NCBI GenBank assembly: GCA_021154885.1
Contig: JAJKHS010000116.1
Span: 62,001-126,000, forward strand
DNA length: 64,000 bases
Reading direction: 5' to 3'
DNA from: Thermoanaerobaculum sp.
GTDB lineage: Bacteria; Acidobacteriota; Thermoanaerobaculia; Multivoradales; UBA5704
The position numbers and the translations under genes were made by a program. The notes beneath the pieces were generated by a model that was not told where the DNA came from, made no database searches, and was given only the letters and a program-made list of their open reading frames with translations. This document shows positions 1-8,474 of the stretch, in pieces. The stretch's first letter is position 1, and each line of letters starts with the position of its first letter.

Positions 1-350
1 TCGCTCGCGATCCAGGAATCCGGCTTCAGGCGGGCGTGGAGGTTCCGCATCTCCTGGAGGTCCGGTCCCACGACCTCCTCCGGGATGCAGGTCCACCAGT
101 TCACGTCACAGGCGGCATACTGCTCCGCCGCGTACTTGCAGGCGCCCTGCATGTCGAGGCTCACGATCTTCTCCTGGGAGGGCAGGTGGATGAGGTGGAA
201 CCGCCCGCTCTCGGGCAGGCGGTAGATGGCGAAGGGGCCGGAGACGATGCCAGAGACGGCGACCGCATAGAGCCGGTCGGTAAGCCCCTTGGGCTCGAAG
301 ACGGCGAAGTTGCGGCGCTTCCAGGTGAGGGGCGTAGGAATACGGGACAT
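1..350 (-). CDS. Hypothetical protein (3' end truncated by window edge)
   Basis: Reverse strand from CAT at 348-350 reads MSRIPTPLTWKRRNFAVFEPKGLTDRLYAVAVSGIVSGPFAIYRLPESGRFHLIHL... open to the edge; next to the upstream minus-strand ORF. Confidence 0.6.
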   Translation of the reverse strand, partial: MSRIPTPLTWKRRNFAVFEPKGLTDRLYAVAVSGIVSGPFAIYRLPESGRFHLIHLPSQEKIVSLDMQGACKYAAEQYAACDVNWWTCIPEEVVGPDLQEMRNLHARLKPDSWIAS

Positions 351-878
351 TTAGGGCTTCCTCCGCCCCTCATCCAAGCCACGCTCCAGCCGATCGGCGA
401 GTTCGCCGAGCGCCTCGGCCACCTCGGCACCGATACCGGCGAGACGGACCTCGTAGGGATGCTCCGGGGCGGTCGCCGGACTAGTCCACTCCTGGAGCGC
501 TCCCTGGAGGTGCCGCAGGTCGGCGACCACGGCCCGGCACTCCGCCGGGAAGATCCCCTCGGGATGCGGGGGCCACATGCGCCAGAACTCCAGGACCAAC
601 TCATGGAGGAGCCGGCCGAAGCTCCGGAGAGTGGCGTTCGCTACGGGGTCCGTGAAGTACAGGAGAAACGTCTCCCGAAAAGCGGGCTCCTCCTCCCACT
701 CTTCGGGCCGAATGATTGGCGGCGAGACGGCGGAATCGGACGATGGGGAAGAAGGGGGAGGGGGTGGGATAGACTCGTCGCGGTCAGGCATGGAGTTAGC
801 TCCTTCATGCTTGGCTAGGCTCCGGCAGCAGGTGACCGCCTCTGTCGGGGCCGCTTCCTTGTGATCGAGGAGCGACAT
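351..878 (-). CDS. Hypothetical protein
   Basis: 175 aa ORF directly upstream of and collinear with the 1-350 ORF. Confidence 0.5.
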   Translation of the reverse strand: MSLLDHKEAAPTEAVTCCRSLAKHEGANSMPDRDESIPPPPPSSPSSDSAVSPPIIRPEEWEEEPAFRETFLLYFTDPVANATLRSFGRLLHELVLEFWRMWPPHPEGIFPAECRAVVADLRHLQGALQEWTSPATAPEHPYEVRLAGIGAEVAEALGELADRLERGLDEGRRKP

Positions 879-968
879 TCGCTCCTCCTGCGGGACGGAT
901 TCTACGACCTATGCCCATGCTGTGTCTAGCCTGGATTCAGGATAGGGCATGGGGTATCCTCTCTCGCC

Positions 969-1154
969 ATGAGCGACGGGAAGAAGATCTCGGGCGAGCG
1001 GAAGCGCTTCGCCGGCACGAACCTCGTCCGTGAGGTGAGCTACCTCCACGAGGACGAGGCGGAAGCGCTCGGGAAGCGCGCGAAGAAGGAGCGGTGCTCC
1101 AAGGCCGAGATCATCCGGCGGGCGCTCCGGGCCTATCTCGGGATCGAAGACTAG
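969..1154 (+). CDS. Small ribbon-helix-helix-like protein
   Basis: 61 aa; C-terminal VREVSYLHEDEAEALGKRAKKERCSKAEIIRRALRAYLG resembles RHH folds. Confidence 0.55.
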   Translation: MSDGKKISGERKRFAGTNLVREVSYLHEDEAEALGKRAKKERCSKAEIIRRALRAYLGIED

Positions 1155-1368
1155 CCCGGGTTCCGTCCCACTCCATTCCCTCGCTGGAAAGAGCTGCGCA
1201 GGTCGATCGGACCACCCCTGGATGGCCGGCCTCGCTTGACTCTCTGCGAGCGCCACACGCCCCATCTGCCCGCGTGAAGTGCTCGCCCGGGAGGGCTGGA
1301 CTTCGTAGTCTGAGGAAGCCGGACAAGAAAAAAGCCCCGGGCGGTGGTGTCGCCGTGGGGCTATGGAA

Positions 1369-1569
1369 TCAGCGCTCCTCCGGAAGGAGGATGCGGGTAG
1401 GAAGCGGATCTCCGGGCCGGGTGAGGATGAGGCGTCCTTTCCCGACCTCGATCCGCAGGACATCGCCTTCGCGGAACCCGGCATTGAGGAGCCACCGGCC
1501 GCGCAGGCGGATCATGGGGACGCTTACCCTCGTATCGAAATATGAGGTCACCGTGATTCTCCGGTGCAA
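1369..1569 (-). CDS. SymE-like / AbrB-superfamily small protein
   Basis: VPMIRLRGRWLLNAGFREGDVLRIEVGKGRLILTRPGD matches the SymE-type motif (RLxGxWLxxAGFxxGdxvxVxvxxGrLxLT). Confidence 0.6.
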   Translation of the reverse strand: MHRRITVTSYFDTRVSVPMIRLRGRWLLNAGFREGDVLRIEVGKGRLILTRPGDPLPTRILLPEER

Positions 1570-1596
1570 TAGGAACTCCTTCTGAGGTGATCCGCG

Positions 1597-2547
1597 CTAG
1601 GCGGAAATACCCGTTGCCGGCTGCGGGGAGAGATCCGAAACCCACCGTACCGTCGCGTAGCGCGCAAGCCGGGCGACGGTGCGGTCATGGAACTCCTCGC
1701 CCACGAGGAGGAAGCCCTCGTAGAGAGAAAGGGCGCCCACGAGCGCCTCTTCCTGCTTCGGGGAGAGCGACCCGTCGAAAAGGCCGAGCGCGGAGGCGAC
1801 TCCCTCTTCGGCAAGCCGGAGGACCCCCTCGATCTCGGGCGCAAGATGAAGCGGCCCCGTCTCCTCGGGGACCTCCATGAGGCGGTGCAGGTTGAAGACT
1901 TCGAGCGCCGGATGGAATTTCGGCGGGAAAAGATACCGGGGAGTCTCGCCCTCCCCGACCGCGAGACCGGCGTAGGCCAAGAGTTCCCCGCGGCTGCTGT
2001 GGATCGGGATCGCGAGCCGGCCCTTCATGAGTCCCTTCGCGCAGTACCCTGCGCCGAAGCGCTCGATGGTCTCTGTCCCGATTCCTAGAGCCGCAAGCTC
2101 CGCGTGGTTCGGGTCAAGGGTTTTGAGGGTGAAGGTGAGGGGCGGGTTTTCGGCGGGCAAGGTCTCCTCGGTGGCGAGCGGTGGCTCCTCAGCGACCTTT
2201 GGCGTCTCGGCGGGGGCGGAGGGTGCCGAGGGTCTCTCCGCCTCTTCCGCGAGCCCCAGCTCGAACCAGGAGTTGAGCTTCAAGGCCGCGGTGCGTACGC
2301 TCACCCCTTCGTGCTTCGCGACGAAATCCAGAATGTTCCCGCCAGCCTTGCAGCCGAAGCAATACCAGGCGTTCTTTACGGGATTCACTTGGAACTGCCG
2401 CACTGACCTCCCCTTGCAGAAGGGGCAAAGCCCTGCGAGATTCTTGCCCTTCCGAGAGAGGTTCTCGAAGAATCCGTAGCGCGTGAGAACCGCTTCCATT
2501 GTGACCGCCTGCTTCACCTCCACAAACGACACGAAGCCCTGTGACAT
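1597..2547 (-). CDS. DnaG-type CHC2 zinc-finger primase-like protein
   Basis: CPFC...WYCFGCKAGGNILDFVAKHEGVS motif; start MSQGFVSFVEVKQAV preceded by AAGAAAGGAGG. Confidence 0.75.
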   Translation of the reverse strand: MSQGFVSFVEVKQAVTMEAVLTRYGFFENLSRKGKNLAGLCPFCKGRSVRQFQVNPVKNAWYCFGCKAGGNILDFVAKHEGVSVRTAALKLNSWFELGLAEEAERPSAPSAPAETPKVAEEPPLATEETLPAENPPLTFTLKTLDPNHAELAALGIGTETIERFGAGYCAKGLMKGRLAIPIHSSRGELLAYAGLAVGEGETPRYLFPPKFHPALEVFNLHRLMEVPEETGPLHLAPEIEGVLRLAEEGVASALGLFDGSLSPKQEEALVGALSLYEGFLLVGEEFHDRTVARLARYATVRWVSDLSPQPATGISA

Positions 2548-2613
2548 CGCATCCTCCTTTCTTCTCAGTTTTGAGGTTCTGCGGTCAGGGTAACGGCCGG
2601 AAGAGCGACGCAA

Positions 2614-2636
2614 AAGGCGGCACGAAGTGCCGCCTT
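2614..2636. terminator. Hairpin, possible terminator (AAGGCGGCAC-GAA-GTGCCGCCTT)
   Basis: Perfect 10-bp arms with 3-nt loop; same arms recur at 10317-10339. Confidence 0.55.
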
Positions 2637-2667
2637 GCGTGACTCATACTTTTTCGGCGGGACTGCG

Positions 2668-3168
2668 CTACTTCATCGCGTAGGTCACCGCCAAGGCCAG
2701 GGCGTCGAAGGTCGCGATGCGCTCATCCTCGCTCTGCCAGACCTTGCGGCGCTGCGGCACTTTCTCGGCGAGTTCCGGGAAGGTCTCGGCGAGGCGCTTG
2801 GTGATCGAGTATTTCGTGGCGCGCTCGTCCGGCGAAGAGAAGCACTCGATGACGGCGAGCCGCGGGAGGGCCTGTACCTCGATGCCGCGCTCGCGGGCGG
2901 TCTCTACCAGCTTTCCCAAGAGCTTGCGCACCCTGGGGCGGCGGCGCGAGCCGGGGGCCGCGGAGTCTTCAAGGATCACTGCATCCGGCCGGAACTGATC
3001 GAGAAGCGCCTCAAATCGGGTGACGGCGCCGGATTCCTTCTCGCCGGAGACATGGGCAAGGCCCCAGTCGACGAGGCGAAACGGCAGTTCGAGGACGGCG
3101 TAGCCAAAGCCTTTGGTCGTGGGGTCCAAGGCGAAGATGCGAGGCGGGTGAGTGGGAGTTTGTTGCAT
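2668..3168 (-). CDS. RuvC-like (RNase H fold) Holliday-junction-resolvase-like protein, paralog 1
   Basis: IFALDPTTKGFGYAVLE...AVILEDSA...VIECFSS...DERIATFDALALAVTYAMK; acidic residue pattern of RuvC/YqgF-like folds; homologous to 12211-12711. Confidence 0.6.
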   Translation of the reverse strand: MQQTPTHPPRIFALDPTTKGFGYAVLELPFRLVDWGLAHVSGEKESGAVTRFEALLDQFRPDAVILEDSAAPGSRRRPRVRKLLGKLVETARERGIEVQALPRLAVIECFSSPDERATKYSITKRLAETFPELAEKVPQRRKVWQSEDERIATFDALALAVTYAMK

Positions 3169-3434
3169 AGGGGTTTTGAAGTTGGGTTAGTGATGCGTAG
3201 CAACCTTCAAGAACCCTGGCAGGGCCGGCGCGTATGTCGGCGAGACGTATTGCATAGCGGGACTTCGGACACGTCTTGGTCATGAGTGGGACTCAGGCTA
3301 TCCGTGCTCATGGCAGCGCAAAAGACGGCAAAACTTGCCGCCTTGGCTAAGTTTTCAAAAGTGTGGAGAAGATGGCGAAGCACGCTCGCACCGGCGCCTT
3401 TTGTGCGCCGCGGGCGGGAAGTACGCTCCTTCGC

Positions 3435-3674
3435 ATGACAGAAACCACGCCCGCACCCGCGCGGTTAAAGACGCTCTTCCCAGGACTGAGCGATGCCGAG
3501 TACGCGGCGCTCGACGCCTGGTATGCGGGCTATGCCGCGCTTATCCTACGCATGTACGAGCGGATCACAAACGATCCGGCGGCCTATGACCGCTTCCTTG
3601 CTTTGACGAGTGAGCTTCCCCGTCCTACCATGACGGGAAAGGTCGATTCCCCAAAGCAAACCGAACACACATGA
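3435..3674 (+). CDS. Small hypothetical protein upstream of serine recombinase
   Basis: MTETTPAPARLKTLFPGLSDAEYAALDAWYAGYAALILRMYERI..., overlaps the recombinase start. Confidence 0.5.
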   Translation: MTETTPAPARLKTLFPGLSDAEYAALDAWYAGYAALILRMYERITNDPAAYDRFLALTSELPRPTMTGKVDSPKQTEHT

Positions 3675-5332
3675 ACAAGACGTTTTACGGCTACATCCGG
3701 GTCTCCACGGCCCGGCAGGGGGAGGGCGTTTCGCTCCAAGAGCAGCGCGCCTCTATTGAGCGCTTCGCAGCACAGCGGGGGCTTACTATCGAGCGTTGGT
3801 TCGAGGAACGGGAGACGGCGGCTAAGACCGGCCGTCCGATCTGGAACGAGATGCTCCGGCTTCTTCGCAAGCGCGCCGCGGCAGGCGTCGTGATCCACAA
3901 GATCGACCGGGGTGTCAGGAACGGCCGGGATTGGGTAGACCTTACGGAGTTGGTGGACAAGGGCCTTATCGAGCTGTACTTCGCAAACGAAGGACTTGAT
4001 CTCACGAACCGCGGCGGCCGGCTCTCCGCCGACCTTCAGGCGGTCGTCGCCGCCGACTACATCCGCAATCTTCGGGAGGAGGCGCTCAAAGGAATCAACG
4101 GACGCCTGAAGCAAGGCATCCTGCCCTTGCCGGCCCCGGTGGGTTACCTGGACTGCGGGGCCGGCAAGCCCAAGGCCATTGATCCGGTGAAGGGTCCCTT
4201 GGTGCGCCGCGCCTTCGCGCTGTATGCCACCGGCCAGTACAACCTACGCACGCTCCTAGCGGAAGTGCAGGGATCAGGACTCAAGAACCGGCGGGGCGGC
4301 GAGGTCTCCTTGAACGGTCTCGCGACCATGCTCCGCAATCCCTTCTACGTCGGACTCATCCGGGTGAAGCGCCGCAAGGAGACCTACGAAGGCGCCCACG
4401 ATCACTTGCTCAAGAAGTCGCTCTTCGATCGCGTGCAGGCGGTCCTCGACGGCAAGCTCTCGGCGCGGCCGGCGCGGCATGACTTCCTCCTGCGCCGCAC
4501 CGTGCGCTGCAAGAGCTGCGGCTACTCCCTGATCGGCGAGACTCAGAAGGGCTTCATCTACTACCGCTGTCACTCCCCGAGCTGCCCCACGACGAATCTG
4601 AAAGAGGAGACCGCCGATGGGAAGGTCAGTCCTCTCTTCCTCGCCTGCGAGCTGGACGCTGAAGAGCGCGCCTATATCCGCGAGAAGATTGAAGGCATGA
4701 AAGCGAATTGGAAGGACGAGAGAGCGGAGTATCGCAAGGCGCTCGATTTGAAGCTCAGCCAGATCGCCGCAAGGCGCGCTCGGCTCACGGACGCGCTGAT
4801 TGATGGGCTGCTTGACCGTGAGCTTTTCGAGGAGCGCCAAGCAGCACTCCTTTCCGAGAAGCGGACTCTTGAAGAGCAGATTGCCAACCTCGATGACTCC
4901 GGGATGACGGGTCCGCAAAAGCTTGCCGATTTCCTCGAACGGCTGGATTCCGCGCATACGCTATACCAATCGGGTACGATCGACGAAAAGCGTGAATTGC
5001 TCGCGAAGTTCACCTCGAACTGGCTTGCGGCAGGAAAAAATGTTGATTTCACGCCGCTCCCCGAGGTGCAGCTCGTGGCCAAGCGGCCAAGAAATCTTTA
5101 CGGTGGACCAGAACGAGACAGACCTCGAACCGCCCGCCGGGACCGCCTTGACGGTAGGGCAAGAGAAGGTATGTCTCGAACCTTGGATGTGCTTCTCTCT
5201 CAGCTTACCAAGCTCCTCGCCGTAAGACTAGGCACCGACAAAGGGCAAGAAGTCTTTACGGTGGACCTAAAGTTTGGCTTTCCGAACTCATACCCCAACG
5301 GGAGTATCTCGCAGTCAGCATACAGAGATTAG
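3671..5332 (+). CDS. Large serine recombinase
   Basis: YGYIRVSTARQGEGVSLQEQRASIERFA N-terminal resolvase domain, recombinase domain, zinc ribbon CKSCGYSLIGE...CHSPSC, coiled coil. Confidence 0.9.
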   Translation: MNKTFYGYIRVSTARQGEGVSLQEQRASIERFAAQRGLTIERWFEERETAAKTGRPIWNEMLRLLRKRAAAGVVIHKIDRGVRNGRDWVDLTELVDKGLIELYFANEGLDLTNRGGRLSADLQAVVAADYIRNLREEALKGINGRLKQGILPLPAPVGYLDCGAGKPKAIDPVKGPLVRRAFALYATGQYNLRTLLAEVQGSGLKNRRGGEVSLNGLATMLRNPFYVGLIRVKRRKETYEGAHDHLLKKSLFDRVQAVLDGKLSARPARHDFLLRRTVRCKSCGYSLIGETQKGFIYYRCHSPSCPTTNLKEETADGKVSPLFLACELDAEERAYIREKIEGMKANWKDERAEYRKALDLKLSQIAARRARLTDALIDGLLDRELFEERQAALLSEKRTLEEQIANLDDSGMTGPQKLADFLERLDSAHTLYQSGTIDEKRELLAKFTSNWLAAGKNVDFTPLPEVQLVAKRPRNLYGGPERDRPRTARRDRLDGRAREGMSRTLDVLLSQLTKLLAVRLGTDKGQEVFTVDLKFGFPNSYPNGSISQSAYRD

Positions 5333-5527
5333 CGTCTTTAGTTGAAAATACCGACTAAAGTGGACTCAGGGTTGGGCTTCGGCTTGACTTGAGCGTACTC
5401 GACGAACGAAGTGCATCAAGAATGGAGATGTTGCCGCCTTGACGGCGCGGGCGTCGGTGTCGGAGGAGGCCGTGAACGCCGCGGGCAACCTTCGCTTGAG
5501 ATGCGGTGAAGTGCCGCGAGATCTATC

Positions 5528-7408
5528 TCATGGCTGATATACCCAATAGCGGAGGCCATGCCGTTCGCGAGCGTCAAGACCATACCGATCGTCTGGCCCA
5601 AATCCCTTAGTCAAAAGCCAAAAGATGTCCTCCAAGACTGAGCGTCGATCACCGTAATAAGAATGAGCTAGGAAACTTGTATCTGCGGCAGAGGAATCTA
5701 TCGAATCCACACCTTCGACCACCGCCATCTCCTCCCCGCCTCCTCCTGCTCGAGGATAGCGCTGCAAAAATCTAGATGCTTTTAACGCGAGATCATTTTC
5801 AGAGCCATAGAGAGTGAGTCTTTCAGCCAGGAAGCGAAATTTCGGCACCAGAGCAACAAAGATGTCTCTGTCTATATCCGGGGCCGCAAAGACCACCTGC
5901 TTAAGAATCATGGTTGTTGTCACCTGAACGAGTTCCCTAAGGCAGCGGCTCAACAGGTCCCCTCCCATGCTATGTGAAACGACGTGTACACTCTTAGAAC
6001 CGACCGCGGCTAGTATTAGTTGAATAAAGTTGCACAGGTGAGGATAGCTCCAGTCAATGTTATTCCTGTCAACAGGGTAGAAAGGTATAGATCCCTCAGA
6101 GGGCCAGCTAAAGAGAAGAGTAGGACCATTAAAATCTAGATCAAATGCCACTTGTCCGGCTCGTCGCACAGCTTCGTCAAAGGTGACGTTAAAGCCGTGA
6201 ATAAAGACTAGAATGTCTGAGGTTGGTGACTCATTTACGGCATTACCCAGGGTCAAGGTGAACACGGTTTCTTCGAGCACCTTACTCATTAGAATCGTGA
6301 CATGCTTCGCAGGGTCTTCAGAAACCCAAAACTGCCAGCGCTTAGGCCTGGGCAGATCTCCCTTTATCCGACTTTCCGGTATGGAAACTTGGGCAATGCC
6401 ATAACTAAGCTCTCCGCTTCCCCGACGGGGCCCGAATGTGACTTTTGAGGATGAGCTGCCTTTCGAGCGAAGACGATCTGTGGCGTAAAAAACCGGGACT
6501 ATGAAGTATCCATGCCCTGCTTCAAAGGCCGACGGCTCGGATGTTGCCACCTTTTGAAAGTTGCGCTTCTGTCTCGCGCCGCTTATGATTACCTGCCCAC
6601 TCTTTGTTAATCGCCCTCTCTCTAGATCCTTAGCGCTCCCACCTAGCAGCCGATATCCTGGAGTCCATACCAAACTCCCTTCGGTTAAATCAGTCTGGCT
6701 AATGCCTTTTAGATCTAGGCTGACGACATCTCCGGGATAGACTCTTTCAGAAGGGCTTCCCTCCAAGTTTATACCAGCAACAACGACAGCTTCAACACTG
6801 TCAGCTCCAGCAATCTCAAGCCGCTTCCCAACTGATAGGGTACCTTGCTTAACCCTACCAGCAATTTGGGCTCGCCTCCCAGTCGATTTTAGGAAGCTAT
6901 CAATGGACATCTCGAAGGGGTCCAACGATTCCTCCCGGAGTCGAGATGGTTGGGCCTCCAAGATAGAGATAAGCTCTATAACCGATCTGTCGATCAGCTG
7001 CTTCTCGATTTTTCGGGGAATGAAGCCACGAAGAAATGGCACAAGTTTTGCTGGGAAACGCAAGCTGGCAAGCAACTCTCTTATCTCCCATTCAAAAAAG
7101 TCAAGTAAACCTTTCTGCTCCTCTGGCACTTCATCACATTTGTCAAGAAACACGATTGCCGAGGTCACGCCGGCTTGCCGTGCCCAGACCAGGCGACGAC
7201 GGAGTTCCTCGGAAAGAGCGCGGTCTACGGCGTGAACTAGAAGTACTGTATCGGCCTTTGAGGGCTCCTCTGTAACTTCAATTCGGGCTTCAGGATCGTC
7301 GGCGAGGTCTGATGATGACCACAATAAGATTGTGCCGACTGCTTCTCTGACATCCTCAGAACCAGCAACAAATACTTTGGTCACTGTACCAAATGTCTGA
7401 GATGTCAT
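5528..7408 (-). CDS. EF-Tu-like pseudo-GTPase/beta-barrel domain fused to DUF900-type alpha/beta hydrolase
   Basis: N-terminal part: VLLVHAVDRALSEELRRRLVWARQAGVTSAIVFLDKCDEV...WEIRELLASLRFP...DPFEMSIDSFLKSTGRRAQIAGRVKQGTLSVGKRLEI aligns by eye to EF-Tu G-domain C-terminal half plus domain II; C-terminal part: VFYATDR...GELSYGIAQVSIP...ILVFIHGFNVTFDEAVRRAGQVAFDL...LFSWPS...HVVSHSMGGDLL is DUF900-like. Confidence 0.85.
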   Translation of the reverse strand: MTSQTFGTVTKVFVAGSEDVREAVGTILLWSSSDLADDPEARIEVTEEPSKADTVLLVHAVDRALSEELRRRLVWARQAGVTSAIVFLDKCDEVPEEQKGLLDFFEWEIRELLASLRFPAKLVPFLRGFIPRKIEKQLIDRSVIELISILEAQPSRLREESLDPFEMSIDSFLKSTGRRAQIAGRVKQGTLSVGKRLEIAGADSVEAVVVAGINLEGSPSERVYPGDVVSLDLKGISQTDLTEGSLVWTPGYRLLGGSAKDLERGRLTKSGQVIISGARQKRNFQKVATSEPSAFEAGHGYFIVPVFYATDRLRSKGSSSSKVTFGPRRGSGELSYGIAQVSIPESRIKGDLPRPKRWQFWVSEDPAKHVTILMSKVLEETVFTLTLGNAVNESPTSDILVFIHGFNVTFDEAVRRAGQVAFDLDFNGPTLLFSWPSEGSIPFYPVDRNNIDWSYPHLCNFIQLILAAVGSKSVHVVSHSMGGDLLSRCLRELVQVTTTMILKQVVFAAPDIDRDIFVALVPKFRFLAERLTLYGSENDLALKASRFLQRYPRAGGGGEEMAVVEGVDSIDSSAADTSFLAHSYYGDRRSVLEDIFWLLTKGFGPDDRYGLDARERHGLRYWVYQP

Positions 7409-7455
7409 ATGTCACCTCCATTGCGTGCCGAGCAGTAAGAGTAATGCAAATCCGG

Positions 7456-8430
7456 TCATACAATATTGCTAAGCGGCAGTTTATAGTGTTCTGAGGCTGA
7501 GATGCAAGAGTGCCATGCGCCTCGACCATTCACCCAATCGCACGCGAAGATGCTTCCGCACCTAAGGCTCTCCTCGTCTGTAAAGAGGAAGAGCCCTGAA
7601 CCCCCTCCTGAGAGCGACAGACAAGCGGCCACGAGGTGCTCCACCCGCTCCCTGCTCGTCGTGATGGTGAGGACCCGGAAGTTCGGGATGCCGAAGTGCG
7701 TCTTGTGGAGCCCCCGCCGCCACGTTGCCTGGTAGGCGAGGAGCTTGCGACGAAAGGAGGTCTGTCCGAGCCCTCTCCGGGCGACCGGCATGGTGCCCCG
7801 GTCAGCTTCGAGGAAGAAGTACGCAACCTTCCTGCTCTCCGGTGCATCCGCGAAGCGGAGGCCGAAGACCCGATCCGGCTCAACCCCGAGGCGGTAGGGT
7901 TTACCCTCGACGCGGACCTCGACCTGCCATCGGAAGGGCAGGCGCAGGTGCCGGGTCGTCCCCGGAGCCCCCGCGAGCACTTCCTGGGGCGGGATGAATC
8001 GCACCCCCTCGCGGCTCCGGCAATCCACCTCGAAGGCCACCATGATCTCGGCGACCGCAAGCGTGTGGTGAAGGAAGACCCGGGAGAGGTTCCGGTTCTT
8101 CGTGTCCCACCGGATGCCCCGCCTGACCTCACCCTCCGTCTCGAGGACCTCCACGCCGCGGTTCCCAAGGGCATAGACCAAGGGTTCGGAGCCCGTGGCG
8201 TACCAGTCAAGCTGCATGGCCGGGCGATCAAGATAGCCGTGGTGGAAGAGGAGCTGCAGGCGGCGGAGCGTCGCCTGCCGGCTCCCATCTAATAGCGCTA
8301 TGAGATGCGTGGACCTGAGGAGCCGGTGGCGGTGGACGGCGCGAAGGATCGCGAGGTCGCGGGGCGTGAGGATCATCGGGCGCACCGGGGCGCGCTCGAA
8401 GCGCGGACGGCGGGTCTGAGGGTGAGGCAT
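7456..8430 (-). CDS. Replication-relaxation (Replic_Relax) family protein
   Basis: MILTPRDLAILRAVHRHRLLRSTHLIALLDGSRQATLRRLQLLFHHGYLDRPAMQ...FFLEADRGTMPV, typical of mobile-element relaxase-associated proteins. Confidence 0.75.
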   Translation of the reverse strand: MPHPQTRRPRFERAPVRPMILTPRDLAILRAVHRHRLLRSTHLIALLDGSRQATLRRLQLLFHHGYLDRPAMQLDWYATGSEPLVYALGNRGVEVLETEGEVRRGIRWDTKNRNLSRVFLHHTLAVAEIMVAFEVDCRSREGVRFIPPQEVLAGAPGTTRHLRLPFRWQVEVRVEGKPYRLGVEPDRVFGLRFADAPESRKVAYFFLEADRGTMPVARRGLGQTSFRRKLLAYQATWRRGLHKTHFGIPNFRVLTITTSRERVEHLVAACLSLSGGGSGLFLFTDEESLRCGSIFACDWVNGRGAWHSCISASEHYKLPLSNIV

Positions 8431-8474
8431 CGGACTCAAGCGTACCGGCCGGTTACAACTCCGACTAGGCGGCG

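Noticed and set aside
5336-5361. CTTTAGT...ACTAAAG inverted repeat after recombinase as a terminator
   Set aside because: 7-bp arms, 11-nt loop and no T-run; too weak to call
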